Shown piece by piece: positions 22,535 to 32,839 of a stretch of 64,000 bases of DNA (its first letter is position 1; each line of letters opens with the position of its first letter). A program made the position numbers and the translations under genes. Source of the stretch: Leishmania donovani (Eukaryota > Euglenozoa > Kinetoplastea > Trypanosomatida > Trypanosomatidae); assembly GCF_000227135.1 (NCBI RefSeq), contig NC_018258.1, forward strand, positions 590,318 through 654,317, given 5' to 3'. Below the pieces are notes generated by a model. It saw nothing but the letters and a program-made list of their open reading frames with translations, did not search any database and was not told the DNA's origin.

Positions 22535-24856
22535 TCATTCTCTGGCAATGCCCAGGGAGGCGAGCCATTCGCGGGTCGAGAGAATCATCATCGTAGCGTT
22601 GCCTTGAGCCTCTGCTGTGTAGACACTCAGGATTGGCCACTGGCCCCATGCAGCATCCATCGTGACCAGTCCTGCAGTCAGTACCAAGAACACCACTGCG
22701 GTGCGGATAAGCGCCCGTAGAAGACTTCCCACGAGGACACGCGGCGCGTAGTAGAGCACGGCGAGAGTCACTCTCAGGAAAGCACTGTTACCAGCGGCAC
22801 AGAGAATAGATGTGTGCAGCGAGTGGCTCGGCAGTTGGACCAGCAACGGACGACAGTAGAGCGACACCTGCACGGGAGAAGCAGACGGAGGCGGCAACGC
22901 CTTGTCCAAAGAGCCTGCAGTCGCCGGTGGTGCCTTGCGGCCATTCACACACGTCGACCTCTGATTCGAACATACCGGGAGTGTACTCGACTGGTCACAT
23001 GAAAGCCACACCCTTTCTGTCTCCGAGTAGTTGAACATGTGCGTGACAGAGATGCTGAGGGCCATGGTCGGTGCACGCACTGGCGGCGCATCGGACTTCG
23101 CGGCCGTGCTATGTCTTTCTATGCGTTCTGAAGCGGCGGAGTGGTGTACTGCGTCGGCCTCTTCTTCCGTCTTCTCTCGTCTACGGACCAACTCCGAGGG
23201 ACGCTGCCGCGTTGGGAGAGGGGCCACCTCCGGGGATAAGCTTTCCCGCACCCTTGATGCTGCCATGTTAGAAGGCGACCGCACACGGCCCCCCTGCTCG
23301 CAGGCAGACTTTGTGGCATCGGCCGTGGTTGCAGAGGCTCTCCGGTTCGCCCGCAAGTTCTCCGCGGACTGGCGGCGACCAGAGAAAAACCGCGGCTTTG
23401 GCTCTCCTGTAGTGGCAAGTGCGCTGCCCACCGTCGCCAAAGGCACGGCGTGGACGGCGATAGCCGCCATTGTCGGCTCCGTCGGTGCAGGCAGCTCTGC
23501 ACCCTCCGCGTCGCGGTGGCAGGGTTCGTCGTCACTGTTCCGTACATTCGCGTCCTCGTCCAGCACCAGCACCGGTGGCATGAATGTGTGATCGAAGCCC
23601 GTTGCCGAAGCGTGGTCACCGCACCGGTGGGCACGCATGTCGTCCGTCGCTCCAACTGTGGGGCGCTGTGGCGAGAGCGGCGACGACGTCGTCGATGAGG
23701 GCCGGTGATCGAGAGCCCCCTGCATGGACTCTTTCGGGCTGATTGTCGTCCCATGCGCTGGCGGGACCTCGGAGGCCTGTGTGGCGGAAATGAAGTCACT
23801 GTAGGTGCCCAAATTGCGGTTATAGGCCGCTCTACTGCCGGCTGCAGAATGAGCAACCGACACTGCTGGCACGTATCGAGCGTCAGCGGAAGGCACTGGA
23901 TTAGCGTCGCCCATGCTGTAGCCGAACGACTGCGACGCCGCAGTCATGTCAGGGCCGCCCCGTCTTGCGATACCAAGGGTATCTGTGGTGGTAAGTTTTG
24001 GCGAGGCTCGCTCAAGCAAGCCGGCCTCCTTCGTGGCTGCCGCCGATACAGCGGCACCATCACCGCGCAGTGGTGATGCACGGAGCGTATCCGCAGGCGA
24101 CTCGCCAACGGCGTGGTCGTACCCCACACTGTAGGCAGCGCGAGCCACCGGCGTCGCACGCCGGAACGTATTTGACGCCGCCGGTGCAGCCGCGGTAGCG
24201 GATGAAGACATCGCGGCAGCAAACATCGCAGCGCCAATACTCTGCTGCCCCGGCACATTGGGTTCAGCCTGTTTCCCAGTGTGAAAGCCAAATCTGTCAA
24301 CGGGCTGTGCACCAGCAGTTGGTGCAGCCTTTCTCGCCTCAACGTCTAAGTGCCGCGCACAAGCGTCTTTAGGGAACATCCCTGATGCAGCCGCGCCATT
24401 TCCCGCTAGGCTGTAATCGCCCAGCTCCTCGTCGTCGTTGTCATCCGCCTCCCTACAATACTTCTCGGCGTGTGCGGGCTCAAAGTCATCACCTCCCTCA
24501 CCAGCGTCCTCGGCATCCTCGTTGTCATCGGATTCCTCGTACACGCGCGCCGCGTAACCGCCCCGCGGCCCAGCACCGGTGTCGAAGCCGCCTAAGGCGA
24601 AGGTGAGAGGCAGCCGAGGTGGTGGACTCACATCGGTGCCAGCGCCTCTCTCGGCGTGGCCCTTTCCGTATGCGTCAGCACCTCCGTGCGGGTTCCAGCG
24701 TGCACTGCCGTCGTCGTGGCTCTCACTCCGGGTGTCGGGCCGAGAACCATTTTGGCTGTTGTCGGTTGAAAGGTCCACAGCGTGGCTGTCGAAGAGGACC
24801 CTCGACACGGGACCGCCCGTGTAGCGGCTCCGGTTCTTCTGTGTTTTCGAGCGCAT
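22535..24856 (-). CDS. Predicted tail-membrane protein with acidic N-terminal region, 773 residues
   Basis: The open frame extends back to 25150, but only through a GTG codon. The first ATG on the minus strand in this interval is 24856 (MRSKTQKNRSRY), so that start is preferred. The N-terminus is basic. Residues about 104-150 are strongly acidic (Asp/Glu clusters such as ESDDNEDAEDAGE). The middle is Ala/Ser/Pro-rich and probably disordered. Near the C-terminus, about residues 694-740, there is a long hydrophobic stretch (VTLAVLYYAPRVLVGSLL, then TAVVFLVLTAGLVTM) long enough for one or two membrane passes, split by an Arg-containing segment. A short hydrophilic tail of about 30 residues follows. 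This fits a membrane protein anchored at its C-terminal end with a large cytosolic domain. There is no signal peptide. I do not recognise a family. Confidence 0.75.
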   Translation of the reverse strand: MRSKTQKNRSRYTGGPVSRVLFDSHAVDLSTDNSQNGSRPDTRSESHDDGSARWNPHGGADAYGKGHAERGAGTDVSPPPRLPLTFALGGFDTGAGPRGGYAARVYEESDDNEDAEDAGEGGDDFEPAHAEKYCREADDNDDEELGDYSLAGNGAAASGMFPKDACARHLDVEARKAAPTAGAQPVDRFGFHTGKQAEPNVPGQQSIGAAMFAAAMSSSATAAAPAASNTFRRATPVARAAYSVGYDHAVGESPADTLRASPLRGDGAAVSAAATKEAGLLERASPKLTTTDTLGIARRGGPDMTAASQSFGYSMGDANPVPSADARYVPAVSVAHSAAGSRAAYNRNLGTYSDFISATQASEVPPAHGTTISPKESMQGALDHRPSSTTSSPLSPQRPTVGATDDMRAHRCGDHASATGFDHTFMPPVLVLDEDANVRNSDDEPCHRDAEGAELPAPTEPTMAAIAVHAVPLATVGSALATTGEPKPRFFSGRRQSAENLRANRRASATTADATKSACEQGGRVRSPSNMAASRVRESLSPEVAPLPTRQRPSELVRRREKTEEEADAVHHSAASERIERHSTAAKSDAPPVRAPTMALSISVTHMFNYSETERVWLSCDQSSTLPVCSNQRSTCVNGRKAPPATAGSLDKALPPPSASPVQVSLYCRPLLVQLPSHSLHTSILCAAGNSAFLRVTLAVLYYAPRVLVGSLLRALIRTAVVFLVLTAGLVTMDAAWGQWPILSVYTAEAQGNATMMILSTREWLASLGIARE

Positions 24857-26066
24857 CTGTGAGGTCTTTGAAGGAGAAGGTGAATCAGGGGAAAAGCTGG
24901 TGGTGGTCGGAGATCGCGATACGGCAGCGGCACTGCCACCAAAACTGAAGCCGGGGCCTGTCGCGCAAACTACCGAACCACGTGCGCGCAGGATGATGCG
25001 TGCCCTTGTGCCTCTTTTGTTTTTCGCTTGCTTCACCACCCACAGAACGCTGCGATCGGCGAACGCGCGTGTGTATGTGCGTATATATATATATATATGT
25101 ATGTGTGTAAAGATGCACAAGCCACCACTCGCAGAGATCCACGTGGGCACAACGAGGAAGACGAATCAAGAAAACAACAAAGGCCAAGGCGCGCACAAAA
25201 AAAAAGAAAGCAAAGAAAGGCGTCTTGTTCTGTTTCCAGGTATGCGGAGAGTCTGTATGGCAGCGATGTCTACGCGTGGTTGCTGCCTATGCCGTGTCGC
25301 CGTCGCTTCCCGCGTGCACGTGGTGTTGATGAGACGTAGAAAGGGAAAAGATCGCTCCACACCATAATAAATCGGCCGTCCGTTGTGTGGCCTGGTGGTG
25401 CTTCCTCAAGAAGGAGAGACGGCTGCTCTCACTGTGTGGTCCTGCTGAATGGGCTTGGGGTGGGAGATGGGGTTAGGAGGTGAAGCTTAGAGAAGATCCA
25501 ACGGAAACCACAAAACACAAAAGCGGAGTGAAGAACAACTAGAAAAGAGAGAGAAGCTCTTGAGATGTCGCGCAGGCAACCATGAAGACTCTGCGCTACA
25601 CCGTCACCGTCTGAGGTGAGGCGGTGCGATGGTTTACCGTTTTTGCGGTTATTTCGAACTCCTATTACATACGATAGGGAGGAATAGCGTGCGTGGCGGG
25701 GAGTTGGTGAGCGAGTCGGCAAAGAGGCGTGGATGGCCCGCAACGGCGTGACTCCACGTTTTTCATTGCGGTGGAAGACGCCACAGATTGACCAGCAGAA
25801 GAAGGTGAACGATCAGCAGGCCGAGTCAGTACAAGAGGCGATGAGAGACAAGCAGCGACGGGCTGCCAGAAGTCTACCCAGTAGGCCTTGCCAAGGGGTC
25901 AAGCTGCATTAGCTGCTTCGCAGCACTGCAGCACGTGAGGTCCTCTGTGTTCGGCATTGGACCGCGCGCACACGCACGTGGCGACATCACCCAAGCAGAC
26001 ATGACAGAGTCAGAGGACAGCGACGTCTCGTGCACGAGAGAGAGAGAAGCGTTCATCAATGGAAGG

Positions 26067-26085
26067 TATATATATATATATATAT
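26067..26085. repeat. (TA)n microsatellite
   Basis: An uninterrupted TA array in non-coding sequence, about 80 bases from the CA array. Confidence 0.8.
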
Positions 26086-26162
26086 GTCTATATACGTTTT
26101 TGTCTCCGTGAGAACGCTCCAAAGAAGTGCGCCGCAAGTGAAAGCGTCGACACCTTGAGCGG

Positions 26163-26262
26163 CACACGCACACACACACACACGCACACGCACACGCACA
26201 CGCACACACACACACACACGCACACACACACACACACACACACGCACAGAGAGAGAGAGAAA
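26163..26262. repeat. Compound (CA)n/(CG) and (GA)n microsatellite
   Basis: About 80 bases of CA repeats with regular CG interruptions, followed by a short GA run. On the transcribed strand this reads as GT repeats. Alternating purine-pyrimidine arrays of this length can adopt Z-DNA, which is general knowledge, not shown here. Confidence 0.85.
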
Positions 26263-26421
26263 GGGCTGATGGCATCGCCTTGCTACTTTATTCGCCATCT
26301 CCCTGCGCCAAAGGCAAGACTTCCGTCGGGTACTCACAGTGCTCTGTACTGCCGAGGGACGCGCGGGCAGCGGCGTCCTCCGCCAGCAGTGCAGAGAAGG
26401 TGCTCGCCAACGCACTACCCG

Positions 26422-27159
26422 TTAAACGAAGCGCTGAGCATGTGCAGCTTCTGGCTGCGGAAGATACCACACGCAGCAAGGGTGGGGGGTCTTCGACCTA
26501 AGGTGAAGCAGCTTGCGGAGGCACGGCGAGAGCCACTGACGGTGATACGGATAAATCACAGATGCGCCCTCCCTCTGCAGCAGGAGGGAGTGGACAGCGG
26601 CGCCGCTTCCATCGTCAGGAAGGAGGTGGCTTCCATCGAGGGCACGCACCGCAGTAGAGGCCAGCTCTGACGATGCACAGTGCCCAGGAAGCGCATCTGC
26701 CAGCGCGGGGCCGCGTGAGAGCTGCGGTAACGGAAGGCACTCGAATGGCAGTGGTGCGTTGGGCGAGGCGACAGACTCCCCAGCGACCAAAGCATGCGTC
26801 CGATCTACCGTTATCTGCGTCGGCGGGTTCCCTCTCTGACGAGTAACTTGAGAAACTACGAGCAGAGGCCACGCGCTGGTGTTCTTTACACCGGGATATG
26901 CTGCGTTGCTGCGTGCCCCGGTACAGACAAAAGCAGTCGGCAAAACTGGAAGCGCTTCGGGAGAACAACTCCCGCGCTGCGCGACAGAGAGCGGTCGCGG
27001 AAACGACAACGGTGACGAGGCTGTCGAGGTAGGAGTCTGCCGCCCACCATCTGTCGGTACCGCCTGGGTAGACTGAGGCGCGAGTAATGTGCTAGGGTTG
27101 TTCTCACTGCGAGCGGTGGCACGGTCATGACTAACCGACTCTGAAAGGGTCGTTACCAT
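26422..27159 (-). CDS. Weakly supported hypothetical reading frame, possibly a decayed gene
   Basis: The open frame from the first ATG at 27159 encodes 245 residues on the same strand as the confirmed genes. The sequence is Ser/Ala/Pro/Leu-rich with no domain, membrane segment or repeat that I can recognise. A different frame just upstream (about 27188-27538) reads as protein-like sequence and ends within a GA run at about 27190-27204. A two-base length change in that run would join the two frames into one. This may therefore be the 3' part of a longer gene broken by a frameshift, or simply a chance frame in GC-rich DNA. Confidence 0.35.
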   Translation of the reverse strand: MVTTLSESVSHDRATARSENNPSTLLAPQSTQAVPTDGGRQTPTSTASSPLSFPRPLSVAQRGSCSPEALPVLPTAFVCTGARSNAAYPGVKNTSAWPLLVVSQVTRQRGNPPTQITVDRTHALVAGESVASPNAPLPFECLPLPQLSRGPALADALPGHCASSELASTAVRALDGSHLLPDDGSGAAVHSLLLQREGASVIYPYHRQWLSPCLRKLLHLRSKTPHPCCVWYLPQPEAAHAQRFV

Positions 27160-29276
27160 CACCACTTCGGAAGTTGGTTTCGCCGCGTCACTTCTCTCTC
27201 TCAAGAGTAGCCGTCATCCATGTGGATTTTCTCGCATCCCGGTTAGCCGTATCCTCAGAAAGGTCGCCAAGGTGCATTGTACCCTGCATGAAATCGACTG
27301 GAGAGATCACAGACGGCAAGCGGAAGAAACAGAAGCCGTCGCACATCCCCACAGGGCTTCGAGGAGGCTGGTTAGAGCTGCGCGGCCACGGCGGTGCAGC
27401 ATTCACGCGTTTGGATAACTCATTCGCTTCATCAAAATCAGGTGCTGGGCAGAGACTGTGCAACGGAGGAGGTCTTCGCGCTGCTGCACAAAAACGCCTC
27501 ACTGGGGCTCCCGTTTGAGCACATACACGTGCGCCCACATCACCTCGACTGAGCGCCAGCAGACACTAATGATGCCCTTGAAAGAAAAAAGGGGGCCGCT
27601 GCGCTTGTGTTGTGTGCGAAAGACTTGTCAGAAGTGGTCTCATGCGGCGCGCAGATGTCCCGCTGCACAGGCTATACTGCGCTCGTTTCAGACCCCCGTG
27701 CACCGCCGTCTGTTTGGTGTCGACAGACAGTCGACCGGCGACACTCCATTTTCGGCTATTGTTGTCAGGGATGTTACCGGCTTCAGGGAGCTAAGCAAGT
27801 GTGTGGACTTCTCACCAATCATGGCACCCAGCAGGCCGAGCATGCTTCTATGAGCGCCTCCCTCGGACGGCGCCGGTGGATTAGCGGCGCGCGCCTGCCA
27901 GCTCACCGCCAGACGTGCGTGTGCGGCTCTCGTGCTGCCGTGCTTATTTCGGTCGATCCTGCAGCATGGAACGATCCACTTCGAAAAGCGATCCGGTAGA
28001 GAGCGCGTGCCGCGTACACGTGAAAGGAGCACGGCAGAAGCCTCAATTCACATCCTGTCCCGATGCAACGTCCAGCGCGAGTACGCAGCGAAGTGAGTGC
28101 GAGAACGGCGGTACGGCAGAGTCGCCGCCTCTAGCCTGCAATACGCAAATGGATGATTGCGATGACAGCGGTGCTGGCAGTGGCTCAGAAGGCTTGTGGC
28201 CCCGTTGATCTGCATGACCTAATCCGACAGCTGCTCCATCACCTGTCTGCCATGCAGCGCGACGACTAAGGGCGCCGAGAGGTGCACCGCTAGGCACCCC
28301 ATCAGAAGAGGAGGAACGAAAAGAGAGCAGGTCACGCCTGCGCGGTGACGGAGAGATGCAGCAAGGTCAGCAAGTGTGTCTATGCACAGACGCATCGTTG
28401 CTCGCCGCCGGTGAGCGTGCCCGCGTGCACATACGCGCCCCACTCCGCCACATCCAAAGATCAGCACAAGCGAAGAAGACGGAGAAGGGGGACGTGAAAG
28501 TTCCACAAGTGATGAGCAGAAAGTGATGCATGCATTCCGCGGAGCAGCGCCCACTTCAAAGCCGTGGGAGCTCGTAGCCTGCACTCGGTCGTCTCCTACG
28601 TCGAACACGGCCGATCAAGTGTTTTCTGGCGCGTTCGAAGACTCGCGTGTAAAGCGGCTTCCGGCAAAAACGAAGTCGCCTTCCGTACAAGGCACCGGGC
28701 AGCACCACCCAGCAGCAATGCATCCCACGAAGGGGAGGCACCGCAAGAGCCACCCCTCTATCCCCTCCCTCCGACACGACGCTCGGCACGACTTCACCCA
28801 GATAGAGAGCACAAAACCCATGTGCCCGGACGCCATTGAGAGCTGTTAAAGATGCGGTGCCGTTGAAACACACGTCATGCACCAGAACGGCACAGCGATA
28901 CATACGCAAGCACGTCCTTCTTTGAAGAAGCAAATAAAAGGCACAAACGTCAACGCGACAAGCCGGGAAATCAACGGAGAAAAGAAGCGGCTGCGCCGGA
29001 CACGCTGCAAATACACAACGCTGAAAGCACGAGAAGACACGAACGAGGACGACGCCCACAACAGACACATGCGCGTACACACACACGCACAGAGACACGC
29101 CACCTCGTGCACAGGAGCCTGAAGACACGAAAAGGCCCGGAAGCACAACACTGTATTTGCGCGTCTGGTAAACGCAAGCAAGCCGCAGGCCCACAGAGAG
29201 CACGCCATCTTCACAAGAGCTCAGCCCGCGCTCCGCCCGCAGGCACATTCATGCAGAAGACCAGCATCGCATCGCG
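27160..29276. other. Unassigned region with fragmentary frames
   Basis: About 2.1 kb without a convincing gene. Minus-strand frames at 27188-27538 and 27688-28032 could be remnants of a decayed gene continuous with the frame at 26422. A plus-strand frame at 27915-28208 is Ser/Asp-rich but runs against the direction of the cluster. None has a recognisable domain. Confidence 0.4.
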
Positions 29277-29639
29277 TCACGTCAATGAGCACCACAATGA
29301 AACTTCCTCCGCATCCGCGTGCCCATTTCACCACGAGCACGCCAGCAGACATACGCGCACAGCCACACCTCTCTCCTGCCCCTGCCGCGCCACGGCTGCA
29401 TCCGGGCCCTCTAGCGCGAGCCGTCATGCCGTCGAGGCGGGCCGTGCGTCTCACGGGCTCCTCCTGTCCCTCCTCGGCCCTCTTCCTCGCATACCCGCTG
29501 CGCCACCGGCGCAACACCGGCTCGGCCGGACCGCGCGCCTCCATCCACGCCGTCCACGTCCACGGTCCTGCTCCAGGGCGGAGGCGGTGGCGTCGGTCGC
29601 GCGGACAGCAGGGGGTCGGCTAGGCGCACGGACGCCGGG

Positions 29640-29738
29640 NNNNNNNNNNNNNNNNNNNNNNNNNNNNNNNNNNNNNNNNNNNNNNNNNNNNNNNNNNNNN
29701 NNNNNNNNNNNNNNNNNNNNNNNNNNNNNNNNNNNNNN
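29640..29738. other. Assembly gap (99 N) with duplicated flanks
   Basis: The 363 bases before the gap (29277-29639) repeat after it (29739-30101) at an offset of 462. The fixed 99-base size and identical flanks suggest two overlapping contig ends that were not merged, or a collapsed tandem copy. Confidence 0.85.
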
Positions 29739-30632
29739 TCACGTCAATGAGCACCACAATGAAACTTCCTCCGCATCCGCGTGCCCATTTCACCACGAGC
29801 ACGCCAGCAGACATACGCGCACAGCCACACCTCTCTCCTGCCCCTGCCGCGCCACGGCTGCATCCGGGCCCTCTAGCGCGAGCCGTCATGCCGTCGAGGC
29901 GGGCCGTGCGTCTCACGGGCTCCTCCTGTCCCTCCTCGGCCCTCTTCCTCGCATACCCGCTGCGCCACCGGCGCAACACCGGCTCGGCCGGACCGCGCGC
30001 CTCCATCCACGCCGTCCACGTCCACGGTCCTGCTCCAGGGCGGAGGCGGTGGCGTCGGTCGCGCGGACAGCAGGGGGTCGGCTAGGCGCACGGACGCCGG
30101 GCCAGCCCGAGGAGGAAGCTGGCCAGCTGCACGCCACGGCCCTCGCAGGCCACGCGCGCTCTGCCTGTGCGCCACGCTTCGCCCTCAGTCGCCTCGTGCC
30201 GCGGCACTCCACATCGGCGCCCACAGGACTCGGTCGCGCCATGCACCGTGCCAGCTCCGCTTCACAGTGCCTGTGCACAGCAGCAGCGCCTCTGCACCTT
30301 GGCGCACGCCTCACAACGCCGCTGCCCGGGGGAGGGGGGTCGCTGCCCGCATCGTCCATCTCCGTCGATGCCACCTCGGGCGTCGATGAATCGCCTGCCC
30401 GCATGTGCCGCGGCAGGCGAGATGTTCGTCGGAGTCCATGGCCGCAGGGGCACGACGCCCGCTCCGGACTCTGCACGCCTTTCACACGAGTCGGTGTTTC
30501 CGTAGTTGTCGAGCCGCCGACACCATGCCTAGTGAGCGGGCACAAACGTCAGCATCACCGCACGTCTCTTTGGCACAGCGCCGGCCCAGGCCTGTCCGCC
30601 AACGGCAAGAGTCCGCAGCCGTACCCGAGGGC

Positions 30633-30731
30633 NNNNNNNNNNNNNNNNNNNNNNNNNNNNNNNNNNNNNNNNNNNNNNNNNNNNNNNNNNNNNNNNNNNN
30701 NNNNNNNNNNNNNNNNNNNNNNNNNNNNNNN
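30633..30731. other. Assembly gap (99 N) with duplicated flanks
   Basis: About 305 bases before the gap (30328-30632) repeat after it (30732-31036) at an offset of 404. The pattern and the likely cause are the same as for the gap at 29640. Confidence 0.85.
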
Positions 30732-31557
30732 CGGGGGAGGGGGGTCGCTGCCCGCATCGTCCATCTCCGTCGATGCCACCTCGGGCGTCGATGAATCGCC
30801 TGCCCGCATGTGCCGCGGCAGGCGAGATGTTCGTCGGAGTCCATGGCCGCAGGGGCACGACGCCCGCTCCGGACTCTGCACGCCTTTCACACGAGTCGGT
30901 GTTTCCGTAGTTGTCGAGCCGCCGACACCATGCCTAGTGAGCGGGCACAAACGTCAGCATCACCGCACGTCTCTTTGGCACAGCGCCGGCCCAGGCCTGT
31001 CCGCCAACGGCAAGAGTCCGCAGCCGTACCCGAGGGCAGGCTGCAGGTTGCCTGGCCTCCCCCCTCTCCTCCCCCCGCGGCGTGTGAGGCGCGGGGCCCT
31101 CGATGCCACACATGAAGGTGGCCGGCGGGCAATAGAGCCGCCAGTAAACAAAATAAAAACAAGAAAGACCCCCAAACGAGGAAGCAACATCGAGAGCAGC
31201 AGCATCGAAGCGAGGGGAGGACGGGGCAGGCGGGACGTCCAACAAACCGAAGTCGGACGGCACAGAGGAGCCCACCCACCCACGCCCTCCTACTCCAAAG
31301 AAAATGAAATAAAAAAGGGGAAGTGGGGCAGGCCGCGGGGTCAACGGGCAGCAAGACGCCTTGTACGAGAACGGCAAAAGCGGCGGAGGAGGCAAGCAGC
31401 TCACAGAAGACGCGCACACGACAGCACACAAGGCGGTTATGGCACATCACAAAGAAGCATAGGCGAGGCCGACTTCGTGCGGGCACGCAGCGTGAAGGGC
31501 GCGTGCCTCTGCACCGGTGCAGATTGTCGCGGGCGACCTGCTTTTACAGCACTATGT

Positions 31558-31938
31558 CTAGCGCTTTCCCGGCGGGTTGTCGTCGTCGAGCTTCGTGCCG
31601 ACAGCCAAGTGAGTCACCTTAACGCCCGACGAGTTGACAGTGGGTGGGCGGTCAATGTAAACGCATTGTTTTGGCGGGGCCTGCGGTCCGGTGTGACCCT
31701 CGCGAATACTAGCCGGGATAGACATCACAGTCCGGCATCGCGGGCACATGGCAAGGCTGGTGTTCTGCGGCAGGATGAGGATGCAGCGGCAGCACACGCA
31801 CGTCACACTGAACTGCTGAACTGGCGTCACGGCTGCGCACATCGGGCACCGCACCGAGGGGGCACCGATGGGGTAGGCAAGCGTAACATGGCACTGCTGG
31901 CAGGTGATCTGCCCTGTCGACTGAGGGGAGTGCGGCAT
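31558..31938 (-). CDS. LSD1-type zinc-finger protein, 126 residues
   Basis: The start is the ATG at 31938 (MPHSPQSTGQ). Extending three codons further back uses only a TTG. Two zinc fingers of the LSD1 class (the plant LSD1/LOL family) are visible with identical spacing: C13-x2-C16-x14-C31-x2-C34 and C47-x2-C50-x14-C65-x2-C68. The first carries the family core LAYPIGAPSVRC, close to the usual L-x-YP-x-GA-x-x-V-x-C. The second has ILILP and CPRC. The C-terminal 55 residues have no recognised motif. In plants such fingers occur in regulators of cell death and in type I metacaspase prodomains. No caspase domain is present here, and the role in Leishmania is unknown. The gene lies between two direct copies of the 0.95-kb repeat. 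Confidence 0.9.
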   Translation of the reverse strand: MPHSPQSTGQITCQQCHVTLAYPIGAPSVRCPMCAAVTPVQQFSVTCVCCRCILILPQNTSLAMCPRCRTVMSIPASIREGHTGPQAPPKQCVYIDRPPTVNSSGVKVTHLAVGTKLDDDNPPGKR

Positions 31939-32839
31939 CGTACACAACCAGCGAAGGGAAATAAAACCGAAAGCGCCCGATCCTCTCGCGTATCAGAGGC
32001 ACTCTCCTTCGGCAGCGCTTCGCGTGTTACCAGACGAGCGCTGCGGGCAACCGCACGGAATCAGGAGGACAGATGAAGTGAGGCAAACCTAAAAGATGGA
32101 AAAATAAAAATAAAAGCAAGCCAGCGACTGAGGGAGATCGTGGGCACCGCCTCCGCAGGTATGTGTCAGATCACGCAGAGCGAGCAGCAAGAACAGCTAT
32201 CATGATGATACGATTGAGAAAGCAAACCAGCAATAAAGAAAGGGGGTGCAAGGCGAGGATATTAAAAGACGGAAGACGCGCAGCCCTGCTGTAAAGCATA
32301 CACAGAGAAGCGCACCAAGACATCGGCGTCCGCTCCACCATCCAGCACGCTACACCGCAAAACGGGAAAAGGCGCACGAACCGCAGGTTTCTCTCTGCGG
32401 ACTGAGGCACCGACGCAGCCTCATCAACGAGTCCACCTGAGGCTCACGAATAGCACCCCTTCAAAGAGGCCACACCGCACAGATCTCGCCTTAGTGGACA
32501 GGCAACGCTGGCCTGTCCGCCTCCTTCAAGGCCGCTAGGGCACTGCCGATAGCCCTTCCCTTTTCGAGTTCAACACAAAACAGATTACGTAAGCGTTTCA
32601 GGGGAAGAAACGAGGAGAACAATACACAGCTTAAGGGGCACGCTCGAATACGGGAATCCCATTTATGGACGTCCCAGCGGCACAATTCAAAGGACACACT
32701 AGGGTACATCAACCAGCACTTGTTTGTGTGACACCGCCCCACTCCGCGAGAGCCGCGCACTGAGACAAACCTCCTCCGAAATCCCTGAGACTGCGCGTAG
32801 CTTATTATGACAGCCAGCTTAACCAAAGCGTTTTTGCCC
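31939..32839. other. Upstream flank of the LSD1-type gene
   Basis: No supported gene. A pyrimidine-rich stretch lies just upstream of the start on the minus strand, but no clear AG follows it, so the splice acceptor is uncertain. Confidence 0.5.

Larger units (their letters stand above)
24857..26421. other. Intergenic sequence rich in simple repeats
   Basis: No supported gene. It holds an AT repeat near 25082-25099, another at 26067-26085, and a long CA array at about 26163-26246 followed by GA repeats. T-rich tracts on the minus strand at about 25165-25190 could provide the splice site for the 22535-24856 gene. Confidence 0.6.
29277..31126 (+). repeat. GC-rich interspersed direct repeat, copy 1 (contains two gaps)
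   Basis: This is the longest copy of a repeat also found at 32840-33583 and 46804-48273, all in the same orientation. The shared element starts near GTGCCCATTT and ends near GTGGCCGGC. With the duplicated gap flanks merged, the element is about 0.95 kb. It is very GC-rich, so it stays open in several frames on both strands, but no frame has a recognisable domain. It does not look like the SIDER2 elements in this window. It could be a SIDER1-type element or another Leishmania repeat, and I cannot decide which by eye. Orientation is given arbitrarily as plus. Confidence 0.8.

Noticed and set aside
26163..26262. Possible CRISPR-like or satellite array
   Set aside because: It is a plain dinucleotide microsatellite with no spacer structure, in a eukaryotic genome.
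28556..29248. 230-residue minus-strand frame
   Set aside because: Cys/Val/Leu-rich with no domain, and it overlaps other frames in a region of probable intergenic sequence and repeats.
29107..32076. 989-residue plus-strand open frame
   Set aside because: It runs through two N gaps and duplicated repeat sequence, opposes the gene cluster, overlaps the LSD1-type gene in antisense and shows no domain. It stays open because the repeat is GC-rich.
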